This document shows positions 46,742 through 55,643 of a stretch of DNA of 64,000 bases, one piece after another. Below the pieces are notes generated by a model, which worked only from the letters and a program-made list of their open reading frames with translations, made no database searches and had not been told where the DNA came from. Positions within the stretch are counted from its first letter, which is position 1. Each line of letters opens with the position of its first letter. This DNA comes from Prevotella vespertina (GTDB lineage: Bacteria; Bacteroidota; Bacteroidia; Bacteroidales; Bacteroidaceae): the NCBI RefSeq assembly GCF_009728485.1, contig NZ_VVIQ01000012.1:25322-89321 (forward strand). Reading direction: 5' to 3'. The position numbers were made by a program, and so were the translations under genes.

Positions 46742-46771
46742 TTTGAGGGTTAATTATTTTTTGTATTTTTG
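46742..46771 (+). promoter_or_regulatory. Probable promoter of DUF4491 gene
   Basis: TTTG at 46742-46745, an 18-bp spacer, TATTTTTG at 46764-46771. The leader would be about 85 nt. Confidence 0.5.
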
Positions 46772-46864
46772 CACCAGTTAAACTTTACGATTCATATTAG
46801 TTGCATTCATGCCCTTTTGATCGTTTAGAGATAACGAAGTATTCATTTAATTAGACATCCTTAC

Positions 46865-47221
46865 ATGAATTTGAATTTTGAAGGAATCCTTCTTGCAATA
46901 TGCACGTTTTTAATTATAGGTTTGTGCCATCCTTTAGTTATAAAGACAGAGTATTATTTTGGTACAAAACCATGGTGGATATGGTTAGTATCGGGCATTG
47001 CTTGTTGTGTAGGTGCTTTGTTTGTTGAAAGTATCTTTTGGTCGGCTCTCTTAGGAGTCTTAGGTGCATCACTACTTTGGGGTATTGGTGAATTACTAGC
47101 ACAAGAGAAACGAGTGGCAAAGGGTTGGTTCCCTATGAATCCCAAGCGCAAGGAGCATTACGAGCATATTAAGAAAGATGAGAGTCTATGCCCTGTCTGC
47201 AAAGAAAAAGATAATCATTAA
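46865..47221 (+). CDS. DUF4491 family membrane protein
   Basis: 118 residues with three hydrophobic helices (about 6-24, 37-55, 58-75). Conserved motifs HPLVIKTEYYFGTKPWW and RVAKGWFPMNPKR match DUF4491. The C-terminus has CPVCKEK, a possible zinc knuckle. Inner-membrane protein of unknown function. It ends 4 nt before the converging rlmH gene. Confidence 0.88.
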   Translation: MNLNFEGILLAICTFLIIGLCHPLVIKTEYYFGTKPWWIWLVSGIACCVGALFVESIFWSALLGVLGASLLWGIGELLAQEKRVAKGWFPMNPKRKEHYEHIKKDESLCPVCKEKDNH

Positions 47222-47224
47222 GAC

Positions 47225-47695
47225 TTATTCGTGGTGGTAAGGCTCACCTTTTATTATAGTGCAAGCTCGATAGAGTTGCTCGGTAAAAATGAGACGAACC
47301 ATTTGATGAGAGAAGGTCATACGTGAAAGTGAAATCTTATCATTCGCTCTAGTGTAAACCTCTTGTGAGAAACCATAAGGCCCGCCAATAACGAAAACTA
47401 AACGGCGGGCTGTGTTTTGCTTTCGTGTTAACCAATCGGCATACTGAACAGAGGTAAGTTCTGAGCCATGCTCGTCCAAGAGGACTACAGTATCAGTTGG
47501 CTGAATCTCCTTCATAATGAGTTCTCCTTCCTTTTGTTTCTGTTGCTCCTCCGTTATATTCTTTGTATTCTTTAGCTCAGGTATAGTTGTGATTGAGAAA
47601 GGCATATAATGCTTTATCCGACTTGTATAATCATCTATTCCCTCTCTAAATATCTTACTTTGTGTCTTACCAACTAAGAGTAATATTGTCTTCAT
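47225..47695 (-). CDS. rlmH: 23S rRNA (pseudouridine1915-N3)-methyltransferase
   Basis: 156 residues from the ATG at 47695, the usual RlmH length; the longer in-frame start at 47779 would invade maf. It methylates pseudouridine 1915 in helix 69. Motifs: LLLVGKTQSKIF at the start, LLDEHGSEL, FVIGGPYGFS and LSRMTFSHQMVRLIFTEQLYRA (the SPOUT knot). Coded with maf and kdsC in one operon. Confidence 0.96.
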   Translation of the reverse strand: MKTILLLVGKTQSKIFREGIDDYTSRIKHYMPFSITTIPELKNTKNITEEQQKQKEGELIMKEIQPTDTVVLLDEHGSELTSVQYADWLTRKQNTARRLVFVIGGPYGFSQEVYTRANDKISLSRMTFSHQMVRLIFTEQLYRACTIIKGEPYHHE

Positions 47696-47711
47696 ACTTC
47701 TTTGCGAATGA

Positions 47712-48278
47712 TTATAGTTTATGCACTTCCTCCCAAATACGCTGTACTGGTAAGCCCATGACATTAAAGTAACTGCCATTGATAGAAGTTACACCAACAT
47801 AGCCTATCCATTCTTGTATTCCATAGGCACCAGCCTTATCAAAGGGTTTGAAGTGTTCTATGTAATAATTGATTTCTTCATCACTCAGTTTCTTGAATGT
47901 TACATCTGTCGTGACTGAAAAGGAATGGTAATCAGTAGAGGTAAGTAGACATACACCTGTAACGACCTGATGTTTACGTCCGCTGATAAGATGAAGCATT
48001 CTACGAGCATCATTAGCATCTACAGGCTTTCCAAGTACTTCATTATCCACAACAACAACAGTATCAGCAGTAATAACCAAGTCCTCTTCTGTTATCATTG
48101 CTTTATAAACATCAGCCTTCTCACGCGCTATATATCCAGCCACATCAACAGCTGGTAGGTCGTGAGGATAGTCTTCAGCAACATCAGGTAACACCTTTAC
48201 CTCAAAATCAAGATCTAATCCTGCTAGTAGTTCCCTTCTACGTGGAGAATTACTAGCTAATATAATATGTTTCTTCAT
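47712..48278 (-). CDS. maf: Maf-family nucleotide pyrophosphatase
   Basis: 188 residues from the ATG at 48278, which overlaps the kdsC stop (TAATG). ILASNSPRRRELL at the start is the Maf signature; ITADTVVVVDNEVLGKP and ISGRKHQVVTGV follow. It hydrolyses non-canonical or modified dNTPs/NTPs (dTTP/UTP subclass likely). Operon member. Confidence 0.95.
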   Translation of the reverse strand: MKKHIILASNSPRRRELLAGLDLDFEVKVLPDVAEDYPHDLPAVDVAGYIAREKADVYKAMITEEDLVITADTVVVVDNEVLGKPVDANDARRMLHLISGRKHQVVTGVCLLTSTDYHSFSVTTDVTFKKLSDEEINYYIEHFKPFDKAGAYGIQEWIGYVGVTSINGSYFNVMGLPVQRIWEEVHKL

Positions 48279-48796
48279 TACCATCCAAATGCTTTTGCGT
48301 TCATCACCCACTTTCCTTGTGCTTTCATCACCTGCTCTAAGATGTCACGTGCAACACCATCCCCCCCTTTGTAGTCACTGATGTAAGTAGCTATTTGCTT
48401 GATTTCCGTGCAAGCATCTTTAGGGCAACATGGACAGCCTGCCAACGTCATGACTTCATAATCGGGAATATCATCCCCTACGTAGATAATCTCCTCTTCT
48501 TTCAGATCATACTTCCTTAAAAAATCATTCCAAGTCTTGATCTTCATAGAGCAGTTAATGTAAACATCCTTAACGCCAAGATACTCGTAACGTGAACGAA
48601 CATTCTCGTTATGTCCGCCCGTCATAATTGCTAATTGTAGTCCATGCTTGACAGCTAATTGTATGGCATAACCATCCTTAATATTGATTGTGCGAATAGG
48701 ATCACCCTTCTCGTCCATGAGAACAGTACTAGCAGAAAGGACGCCATCCACGTCAAAGACAACTGCTTTTATTTTCTTTAAATCGTAGTTTATCAT
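48278..48796 (-). CDS. kdsC: KDO-8-phosphate phosphatase
   Basis: 172 residues. HAD IIIA signature: VVFDVDGVLS (D15, D17), MTGG and YVGDDIPDYEVM. It removes the phosphate from KDO-8-P for lipid A core synthesis. Encoded beside DUF2520 and maf and opposite kdsB, which acts two steps later in the same pathway. Confidence 0.92.
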   Translation of the reverse strand: MINYDLKKIKAVVFDVDGVLSASTVLMDEKGDPIRTINIKDGYAIQLAVKHGLQLAIMTGGHNENVRSRYEYLGVKDVYINCSMKIKTWNDFLRKYDLKEEEIIYVGDDIPDYEVMTLAGCPCCPKDACTEIKQIATYISDYKGGDGVARDILEQVMKAQGKWVMNAKAFGW

Positions 48797-48798
48797 TC

Positions 48799-49572
48799 TT
48801 ATTTATTGTGTGAATGTATATCATTAGAAAGCCTCTCATAGATAGCTTGCAAACTAGGATGTGATTCCATCAATGCCATTTGCTTGTCAATAACATTCTG
48901 ATCCCATCTAACAGCTGGTCCTGTTTGTGCTTGTAGTGGTGACATCGTGTGAATCTTATTGGTCGTTTCATCTATCAGTGGTAACATGACATCGAATGGA
49001 ATACCTTGGTCACTTAGGATGTCTGAGGCTATACTATAACAATGGTTCGTAAAGTTGCAAGCCCATACAGCAGCTAGATGTAGATATTTGCGCTTCTCAC
49101 TGCTTAATGGTATGACACGTTTCGCAATACTCTCGGCTAAAGTTCTAATGTCTTCTTCCACAGCTTCAGAGTTACCCTCAATAAAGATTGGAATATTCTC
49201 GAAACTCACGTTTTTAGTCTTTGAAAAAGTTTGCATCGGATAGAACACACCATAACGTTGAGCTGAATCCTTAAAGCAATCAATCGACATGGAACCAGCA
49301 GTATGGAGGAAGAGTTTGTCTTCCCTACCCTTGCATACCTGCATAATTAACTGACAAAGCACACTATCCTTTACTGAAAAAATATATACATCAGCATCAT
49401 CACGCAAGTTATTAAGACAAGTCAATGGTTCTGCACCTAGCTTCTTTGCCAATTCACAGGCAGACTTCTCCGTTCTACTAAAGACCTGATCAATCTTAAA
49501 GCCAGCTTGAACAAGAGCCTGCCCTAATTGTGTTGCAAGATTGCCTGCACCTATCAATGTAATATGCTTCAT
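48799..49572 (-). CDS. Rossmann-fold DUF2520 protein
   Basis: 257 residues from the ATG at 49572; an upstream start at 49590 would lie above the -7 element. The N-terminal NAD(P)-binding motif reads LIGAGNLATQLGQAL, and the C-terminal helical DUF2520 part carries the AAVWACNFTNH segment. It resembles F420-dependent NADP oxidoreductase-like and pyrroline-carboxylate-reductase-like folds. Substrate unknown. It begins the kdsC-maf-rlmH operon (2-nt gap to kdsC). Confidence 0.85.
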   Translation of the reverse strand: MKHITLIGAGNLATQLGQALVQAGFKIDQVFSRTEKSACELAKKLGAEPLTCLNNLRDDADVYIFSVKDSVLCQLIMQVCKGREDKLFLHTAGSMSIDCFKDSAQRYGVFYPMQTFSKTKNVSFENIPIFIEGNSEAVEEDIRTLAESIAKRVIPLSSEKRKYLHLAAVWACNFTNHCYSIASDILSDQGIPFDVMLPLIDETTNKIHTMSPLQAQTGPAVRWDQNVIDKQMALMESHPSLQAIYERLSNDIHSHNK

Positions 49573-49677
49573 GACAACAAAATTACTCATTTTCTAGGAA
49601 AATGTTGTTGTGAGAGATAGTCTTTTTAAAAAAGAATTGCTATTTTCGCAGTAATAAAACAAGGAGTTATAGAGCAA

Positions 49678-50424
49678 ATGAAGTTCTTAGGAATCATACC
49701 CGCACGTTATTCTTCTTCCCGCTTCCCTGGAAAGCCATTGGCTATGTTGGGCGGAAAGCCAGTGATACAGCATGTTTATGAAAGAGTAAAGAGTGTTCTT
49801 ACGGATGTATATGTGGCTACTGATAATGCACATATATATAAGGTGGTAACTGACTTTGGGGGGAAAGCTATTATGACCCGTGAGGAACATGATAGTGGAA
49901 CAGAGCGTGCAAGCGAAGCCTTAGATAAGATTGATGGTAAGTTTGATGTCGTTATCAATATACAAGGTGACGAGCCTTTCATTCAAAGTGAGCAAATCAA
50001 AATGCTGATGTCTAGTTTTGCTGACGAACAAACTCAGATTGCGACCTTAGGAGTTCCTTTGAAGTCGATGGACGATGTAAGTAAAAGCAATACACCGAAG
50101 ATCGTTATTGATAATCATAACAATGCTCTCTACTTCTCTCGCTCTGTAATTCCATTTGTGCGAGGGATAAATCAAGCGGACTGGTTGAGTCATTATCCTT
50201 TCTTAAAGCATGTAGGACTTTATGCTTATCGAACAGAAACGTTACGCGAAATTAGTAAATTACCCTTATCTTCCTTAGAAATTGCAGAAAGATTAGAGCA
50301 GCTCCGATGGTTACAAAATGGTTATCGCATAAAGGTTTGTATCACAGACATTGAAACAATTAGTATTGACACACCCCAAGATTTAGTCAATGCAGAGGAA
50401 TATTTAAAGCAAATCAATCTATAA
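49678..50424 (+). CDS. kdsB: 3-deoxy-manno-octulosonate cytidylyltransferase
   Basis: 248 residues, complete. It makes CMP-KDO. Motifs: FLGIIPARYSSSRFPGKPL (nucleotide binding), INIQGDEPFI and LEQLRWLQNG near the end. Divergent from DUF2520-kdsC-maf-rlmH. Confidence 0.97.
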   Translation: MKFLGIIPARYSSSRFPGKPLAMLGGKPVIQHVYERVKSVLTDVYVATDNAHIYKVVTDFGGKAIMTREEHDSGTERASEALDKIDGKFDVVINIQGDEPFIQSEQIKMLMSSFADEQTQIATLGVPLKSMDDVSKSNTPKIVIDNHNNALYFSRSVIPFVRGINQADWLSHYPFLKHVGLYAYRTETLREISKLPLSSLEIAERLEQLRWLQNGYRIKVCITDIETISIDTPQDLVNAEEYLKQINL

Positions 50425-50628
50425 TTATTCAAAAGATTGACAGCAAAATTTTGTAATATAATATTGCTAATTTAGATAGCTGTATTTGCGTTTTTATCCA
50501 GCGAACATTCATTCTACCTTAAATACGATTGTTTTGAAGTAATTGCTAGCTTGCTTATAAAGTTCTGATATATAAAGACTTATAAATTAGAGTCTTATTT
50601 TCAACTAATTACTCTCATCTATTTGGGT

Positions 50629-50738
50629 AAAAAACAGCGTGTTTTTTGCTAAAATTGAGCTATCTTTCACCAAAAACGATAGTACATTTTACTCAAAACG
50701 TAGGTACGTTTTATAAAAAACATAGGTCAGACTTCCAG
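50629..50738. repeat. Tandem 22-bp repeat array (5 units)
   Basis: Units start at 50629, 50651, 50673, 50695 and 50717 (22-bp spacing). Unit 4 contains AAAACGTAGGTACGTTTT, an inverted repeat of AAAACGTA around a 2-bp centre. It matches the family at 26133-26308. It lies in the 591-bp gap 50425-51015 between the convergent kdsB and dnaB; an ORF here is spurious. The remaining sequence shows only the dnaB terminator. Confidence 0.85.
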
Positions 50739-50886
50739 AAATCAGTTATTCCTTGTAAAAAAACTAATTATTACGTTCAGATTCTTCCTAGAATGAGAAA
50801 ATCAAATGTAAAGAATATATCAAAATCTTTCTACAATCTATCTCTTTTAAAACCAAGTTAGAGAAGTGGAAATATTCGATAAGAAG

Positions 50887-50943
50887 AACGTCCTCACTTG
50901 TCTGAAATAAATTAACTTTATTGCTGAACAAGGTGAGGACGTT
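50887..50943 (-). terminator. Terminator of dnaB
   Basis: AACGTCCTCAC at 50887-50897 pairs with GTGAGGACGTT at 50933-50943, extended by TTGT/ACAA with a bulge. Minus-strand tail TTCTTCTT. Confidence 0.65.
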
Positions 50944-51015
50944 AGCATTAATTTTCTCTTTCGATAGGCTGTATAAAGCATTCCCTCTAATCGAAGAGTT
51001 AGTTTCAGTAAATGA

Positions 51016-52533
51016 TTAGAATGGAGGCTTCATCATGTCATCGGGTGGCGGAGGCAACGGACCATCGTTCATCTTGCTTCCCATAATCTCTCCTCCTATA
51101 GAATCATCAGGCAAAGGAGCATTGAAATCGATATCTTCAGGATTGGAGAAACGAGTATATTCACCACGGAAATTCAAGAGAACATCGCCCGTTGCACCCT
51201 TACGGTGCTTGGCTATAATGATTTGCGCCATACCATGGAGGTCGTTTCCCTTTTCATCTTGTAGAATATGATAATACTCTGGACGATGCACAAATAGTAC
51301 CATATCCGCATCCTGCTCAATAGCACCTGATTCACGCAAGTCACTTAACTGTGGTCGCTTGCCTTCTGGCCCATCACGCTGCTCTACGGCACGACTTAAT
51401 TGTGACAATGCTAACACGGGAATGTTTAACTCTTTTGCAAGACCTTTCAACGAACGACTTATCGTTGATACCTCTTCTTGCCGGCTATTGAAGCGCATTC
51501 CATTTGCATTCATCAACTGCAAATAGTCAATCATTAAGAGCTCTATACCATGTTCTCTCACCAATCGACGAGCCTTTGTTCGTAATTCAAATATAGATAA
51601 GCCTGGAGTATCATCAACATAAATAGGTGCGCCTTGCATTTTACGAATATTAGAGTCGAAACGTTCCCATTCATCTGGTGTTAACTGACCATTAAGAATC
51701 TTGTTACCAGGTATAGAACAAACGTTTGAAATCAATCGATTGACCAACTGAACATTATTCATCTCAAGAGAAAAGAAGGCTATCGGCTTACGATAATCAA
51801 TAGCAACATTCTTTGCAATACTCAAAGCGAATGATGTTTTACCCATGGCTGGACGTCCTGCTATGATAACAAGATCGGAAGGTTGCCAACCTGCTGTAAT
51901 ATCATCCAACTTACGGAAACCACTAGGAACACCAGTTAAACCACCTTCACGATTAGAGGCTTGAAGCAAAAGTTGGTGAGCTTGATCTACGATGGTATCA
52001 ATCTGTACATAATCTTGAAGCATATTCTTTTGAGAAATCTCAAATAATGCTCCTTCAGCTTTCTGCATTAAATCGTCTACATCCACCGTCTCATCAAAGG
52101 CATCGGTCTCAATCATTGAGGCAAATTGGATGAGCTGTCGTGCGAGAAACTTCTGTGCGAGAATATGTGCGTGATATTCAATATGGGCAGAAGAGGCAAC
52201 TTGAGAACTCAATTCTACAACATAAGCAGGACCACCTACGTCCTCAAGTGTTCCTTTATGACGTAACTCTTCCGTAACCGTCATAATATCTACAGGCTTC
52301 TCTTGAAGATTTAACGACTGTACCGCCTCATAGATCTTCTGATGTCGGGCTTCATAGAAAGTCTCTGGCTTAATTATTTCAGATACAACAGTGAAGGCAT
52401 CCTTATCAATCATAAGGGCACCTAACACTACTTTCTCAATATCAATCGCCTGTGGCTGTAAATGACCAAAGGATGTATCAATAGGAGCTTGTTGCCCCTT
52501 TCTACTAGTTTTACTAACTTTTCTTTCTGGCAT
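51016..52533 (-). CDS. dnaB: Replicative DNA helicase
   Basis: 505 residues. N-terminal DnaB domain (PQAIDIEKVVLGALMID), then a RecA-type core with GRPAMGKTSFAL (Walker A), MIDYLQLM (motif II) and SQLSRAVEQR. The C-terminus ends in a Pro-rich tail. No intein. The -7-like element CAAAATTA (52541-52548, minus strand) is 7 nt upstream of the ATG, implying a very short leader. Divergent from ispE. Confidence 0.96.
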   Translation of the reverse strand: MPERKVSKTSRKGQQAPIDTSFGHLQPQAIDIEKVVLGALMIDKDAFTVVSEIIKPETFYEARHQKIYEAVQSLNLQEKPVDIMTVTEELRHKGTLEDVGGPAYVVELSSQVASSAHIEYHAHILAQKFLARQLIQFASMIETDAFDETVDVDDLMQKAEGALFEISQKNMLQDYVQIDTIVDQAHQLLLQASNREGGLTGVPSGFRKLDDITAGWQPSDLVIIAGRPAMGKTSFALSIAKNVAIDYRKPIAFFSLEMNNVQLVNRLISNVCSIPGNKILNGQLTPDEWERFDSNIRKMQGAPIYVDDTPGLSIFELRTKARRLVREHGIELLMIDYLQLMNANGMRFNSRQEEVSTISRSLKGLAKELNIPVLALSQLSRAVEQRDGPEGKRPQLSDLRESGAIEQDADMVLFVHRPEYYHILQDEKGNDLHGMAQIIIAKHRKGATGDVLLNFRGEYTRFSNPEDIDFNAPLPDDSIGGEIMGSKMNDGPLPPPPDDMMKPPF

Positions 52534-52591
52534 ACAGCGGCAAAATTACAAAAAATATTCCGTTCCCTACATCATTATAACAACGTTTTAT

Positions 52592-52599
52592 TATCTTTG
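52592..52599 (+). promoter_or_regulatory. -7-like element of ispE
   Basis: TATCTTTG matches TAnnTTTG 24 bp before the ispE ATG at 52624. Confidence 0.4.
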
Positions 52600-52623
52600 T
52601 AAGCAGTTTATAAAAGAAAAGCT

Positions 52624-53463
52624 ATGATTTGTTTCCCCTGTTGTAAAATCAATCTTGGTTTGAATGTTGTGAGTAAGCGTGAGGATGGTTACCACAACTT
52701 AGAAACCGTTTTTTATCCTGTCCCTCTCTGTGATGTACTTGAAATAAAGAAGATGGACGAGGAGTTCCCTTCAGATACAGCTTGTGACCTAAAGGTTACT
52801 GGTAGTATTGTTGAATGTGATGAATCAAAGAACCTTGTTGTTAAGGCTTATAACCTTATAGCAAAGGATTATCAACTACCACGTGTACATATACACTTGT
52901 GTAAACGCATACCTATGCAAGCAGGTTTAGGGGGAGGCTCATCTGATGCAGCCTATATGATAAGGTTGTTAGACGAACGTTTCCGCCTAAATATGGGAAT
53001 CAATGAGATGGAACGTTACGCTTCTAAGCTAGGAGCTGACTGTGCTTTCTTCATAACTTCCGAGATAGCTTATGCAACAGGTATTGGCAATATTCTAACT
53101 CCTGCTGATTCTGAAAGTGGAAATCTTAATGGCTATTATCTTGTTCTTGTGAAACCAGATATAGCTGTCTCTACGGTTGAAGCATATTCTTCAATTACTC
53201 CTAAGAAACCTGCAAAGTGTTGTCGGGATATTGTCAAGCAACCTATTGATACATGGCGTGACGAACTTATCAACGACTTTGAATCTCCAATCTTTGCGAA
53301 TCACACAGAGCTTGCAACTATCAAGCAAACATTATATGACAATGGAGCACTCTATGCGCAAATGTCAGGAAGTGGAAGTACAATCTTCGGTATATTTGGA
53401 GGGAAACCTACAAACATAGAACAACTCTTCCCAAATATGTTTACCTATACTTGTAGATTATAA
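52624..53463 (+). CDS. ispE: 4-(cytidine 5'-diphospho)-2-C-methyl-D-erythritol kinase
   Basis: 279 residues. GHMP kinase of the MEP isoprenoid pathway. Motifs: KINLGLNVVSKREDGYHN at the start, PMQAGLGGGSSDAA (glycine loop) and MSGSGSTIFGIF (C-terminal motif). Followed by the rpsP promoter. Confidence 0.97.
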   Translation: MICFPCCKINLGLNVVSKREDGYHNLETVFYPVPLCDVLEIKKMDEEFPSDTACDLKVTGSIVECDESKNLVVKAYNLIAKDYQLPRVHIHLCKRIPMQAGLGGGSSDAAYMIRLLDERFRLNMGINEMERYASKLGADCAFFITSEIAYATGIGNILTPADSESGNLNGYYLVLVKPDIAVSTVEAYSSITPKKPAKCCRDIVKQPIDTWRDELINDFESPIFANHTELATIKQTLYDNGALYAQMSGSGSTIFGIFGGKPTNIEQLFPNMFTYTCRL

Positions 53464-53475
53464 ATGTCCACAATA

Positions 53476-53507
53476 TTTGGTAGTTAGAGAAAAAAGAAGT
53501 AATTTTG
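53476..53507 (+). promoter_or_regulatory. Promoter of rpsP
   Basis: TTTG at 53476-53479, a 20-bp spacer, TAATTTTG at 53500-53507: a full consensus match. Start near 53513, where a 7-bp hairpin (53512-53518 with 53524-53530) begins the leader. Confidence 0.7.
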
Positions 53508-53566
53508 CACCGCTGTCACGAGATGACAGCAATAAATTCAAACCTTATAAATTATTTATTTAAATT

Positions 53567-54106
53567 ATGGCAACAAAAATCAGATTGCAGCGCGGTGGTC
53601 GTAAGAACTATGCTTTTTATAGCATTGTAATCGCTGACGCTCGTGCACCACGTGATGGTAAGTTTACTGAAAAGATTGGTACTTATAACCCTAACACCAA
53701 TCCAGCCACAGTAGATTTGAATTTTGAGCGCGCTCTTTATTGGGTTGAGACAGGTGCTCAGCCAACTGACACTGCACGTAACATCCTTAAAGGTGAAGGT
53801 GTTTATATGATGAAGCATCTTCGTGGTGGTGTTAAGAAAGGCGCATTTGACGAGGCAACTTGTCAACAGAAGTTCGAGGCTTGGAAGCAAACTAAAGTTG
53901 CAGCTTTTGATGCTGTAGCAAAGAAGGTTACTGACGAGAAGAAAGCTGCTGTTGCTCAGAACCTTGAGGCTGAGAAGAAAGTTAATGAGGCTATTGCTAA
54001 GAAGGTTGCAGACAAGAAGGCTGCTGCCGTTGCAGCACAAGCTGAGGCTGAAGCAGCAAATGCTGCAGAGGAAACAGCAACAGAGGAAACTCCTGCTGAG
54101 GCTTAA
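53567..54106 (+). CDS. rpsP: 30S ribosomal protein S16 with C-terminal extension
   Basis: 179 residues. The S16 core is about 80 residues ([21 protein letters not shown], then [14 protein letters not shown]). After the core comes an Ala/Lys/Glu-rich helical extension of about 95 residues ([20 protein letters not shown]) that is common in Bacteroidales S16. The leader hairpin at 53512-53530 is a possible autoregulatory site. Closed by a strong terminator. Confidence 0.96.
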   Translation: MATKIRLQRGGRKNYAFYSIVIADARAPRDGKFTEKIGTYNPNTNPATVDLNFERALYWVETGAQPTDTARNILKGEGVYMMKHLRGGVKKGAFDEATCQQKFEAWKQTKVAAFDAVAKKVTDEKKAAVAQNLEAEKKVNEAIAKKVADKKAAAVAAQAEAEAANAAEETATEETPAEA

Positions 54107-54129
54107 TTCTCTTACTCACATTTACAAGG

Positions 54130-54169
54130 AAATCCATAGATTAAAGAAAATCTATGGATTTCTCTTTTA
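54130..54169 (+). terminator. Terminator of rpsP
   Basis: AAATCCATAGATT at 54130-54142 pairs with AATCTATGGATTT at 54149-54161 (13 bp); tail TCTCTTTT. Confidence 0.85.
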
Positions 54170-54360
54170 TAGATACCATTGAAATTATCTAATACATCTG
54201 TTTGACAAATAGTTTTTAATCGTAAAGTGTTTATTGATTTAGATAACTTGTGTTTAAAAAATAGGTGAAGTTACTCATATAAAAGTTATTTTGATAGAGG
54301 TATTTGCAATTTAAATTTTGCTTGAGGACAATAAATTAAGTCATAAAATGAAGAATTAAA

Positions 54361-54541
54361 ATCACATCAATCACAAAATCACAAATCACAAAATCACATT
54401 AAGGTTATATTATGCTTTTCTCATAATTAAAATAAACATTATATATTATTATTTATTAATAAGGTAATATATTATATGAGAATCCTCCTTTACATATTGA
54501 AAATTTCTTTTTGTGATTTTGTGATTTGTGATTTTATGATT
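54361..54541. repeat. Long inverted repeat with AT-rich loop
   Basis: Left arm 54375-54398 and right arm 54512-54535 are exact reverse complements (24 bp), built from repeats of AATCACA. The loop of 113 bp holds a second weaker AT inverted repeat, and AATC(C)TCCTTTA/TAAAGGAGATT flank the right side. The gap 54107-54946 has no gene I can see; three TATCTTTG-like sites near 54679-54790 are scattered in AT-rich sequence. The element resembles a MITE, but no insertion-site duplication is proven. Confidence 0.65.
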
Positions 54542-54946
54542 TGAACTTAAAGGAGATTATTTAAACTTTATACTTTTGATTATCCTTATCTTTCTGAAAA
54601 ACAGAAACTTATGAAGGTAATTGCAATACTTGTTACCTCAGTACCACGAAAAACGTATGTATTATGAAAAAATCTGCTTATCTTTGCAGCAGAAAAAAGA
54701 AAAAGCCTCACTTCTATCTCTCAATCTGAATTTAATATATTTCTATCTTTAATCTTTGAACTATGATCTTTGATGTTTTTCCCCATTAACGCTTATCTTT
54801 GAACCTATCAACACTAACCTTAGAATATGCTAATGCTAACCTTTCAGAACTTTGATTACTAAATGTATATTGCTCCAAACTAAATTTAATGAAATAATGA
54901 CATAAAGCAAAATCCAAATTAATCATTTAATACCGAAAGGTTTAAG

Positions 54947-55588
54947 TTATTCATCTAAACAATAGAAGAAAGAGTAAATACCTGTAGGTTGGAGATTCAT
55001 TTTTGTAATATCTCTTTTCGATAAATGCTTTAACGTATCAGCTTCTTTAAGGATTACAAACTCTTTTTCTTCTATCATCTTTTTTAATACAAAAGACATA
55101 TTGGAAGATTTATTGTTAACTATACTATGTGGTAATTTATATAGAAAGACATCACCAGAAAAATAGTAACAGGCTATTATCGACCGAGTTCTATTTGATG
55201 GATAATATAGAGCACCAGCAGAATTAACAATAGTTCTATCGTATCCATATTCAAATGGAGATAAAAATAAATCTTTCTTATAGTTGCCCTTTTCAGCATC
55301 TAAAGCAAAATCCATATTAATAAATTCTTTCCGACTTAAAGTATCTAAGGGATTAACCCATTTACGAATTGTATAGTTATCTTCTACCCTCATATAGAAA
55401 GGATAAGTCTTTCCTTTAATTGTTATTGTATGCCCCTTACGCACATAGCATAATCCGTTAGAATCTAATTCGTAATAACCTTTAATTATCCCATTCTCTA
55501 CATGGATAGTCTGAATGTTAATCTGTGCAGTAAGTATAGTTGTTTGTAACAGAAAAAATATCCATATTACACTACTTATATATCTCAT
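54947..55588 (-). CDS. Exported protein of unknown function (213 aa)
   Basis: 213 residues. The N-terminal hydrophobic stretch ends TTILTAQ, consistent with a signal peptide. The mature part has beta-like stretches (IKGYYELDSNGLCYVRKGH, then TITIKGKTYPFY) and ends IYSFFYCLDE. No recognised domain. Base composition is AT-rich and the gene stands alone, so it may be lineage-specific. Transcription signals are not clear. Confidence 0.65.
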   Translation of the reverse strand: MRYISSVIWIFFLLQTTILTAQINIQTIHVENGIIKGYYELDSNGLCYVRKGHTITIKGKTYPFYMRVEDNYTIRKWVNPLDTLSRKEFINMDFALDAEKGNYKKDLFLSPFEYGYDRTIVNSAGALYYPSNRTRSIIACYYFSGDVFLYKLPHSIVNNKSSNMSFVLKKMIEEKEFVILKEADTLKHLSKRDITKMNLQPTGIYSFFYCLDE

Positions 55589-55643
55589 TATCTGATATTT
55601 ACTTAGAATAAAATCTTATGATATGCTATTTATAAGCATAAAG

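Noticed and set aside
47695..47779. Longer N-terminus for rlmH
   Set aside because: The extension of 28 residues lies inside maf and is not part of the RlmH family.
12428..50738. CRISPR arrays in the 22-23-bp repeat regions
   Set aside because: Units are contiguous and degenerate with no unique spacers, and no cas genes are present.
50646..50861. 71-aa ORF downstream of kdsB
   Set aside because: It falls inside the 22-bp repeat array and has no family resemblance.
53552..54040. 162-aa ORF opposite rpsP
   Set aside because: Low-complexity Leu/Ser-rich shadow of the Ala/Lys-rich S16 tail.
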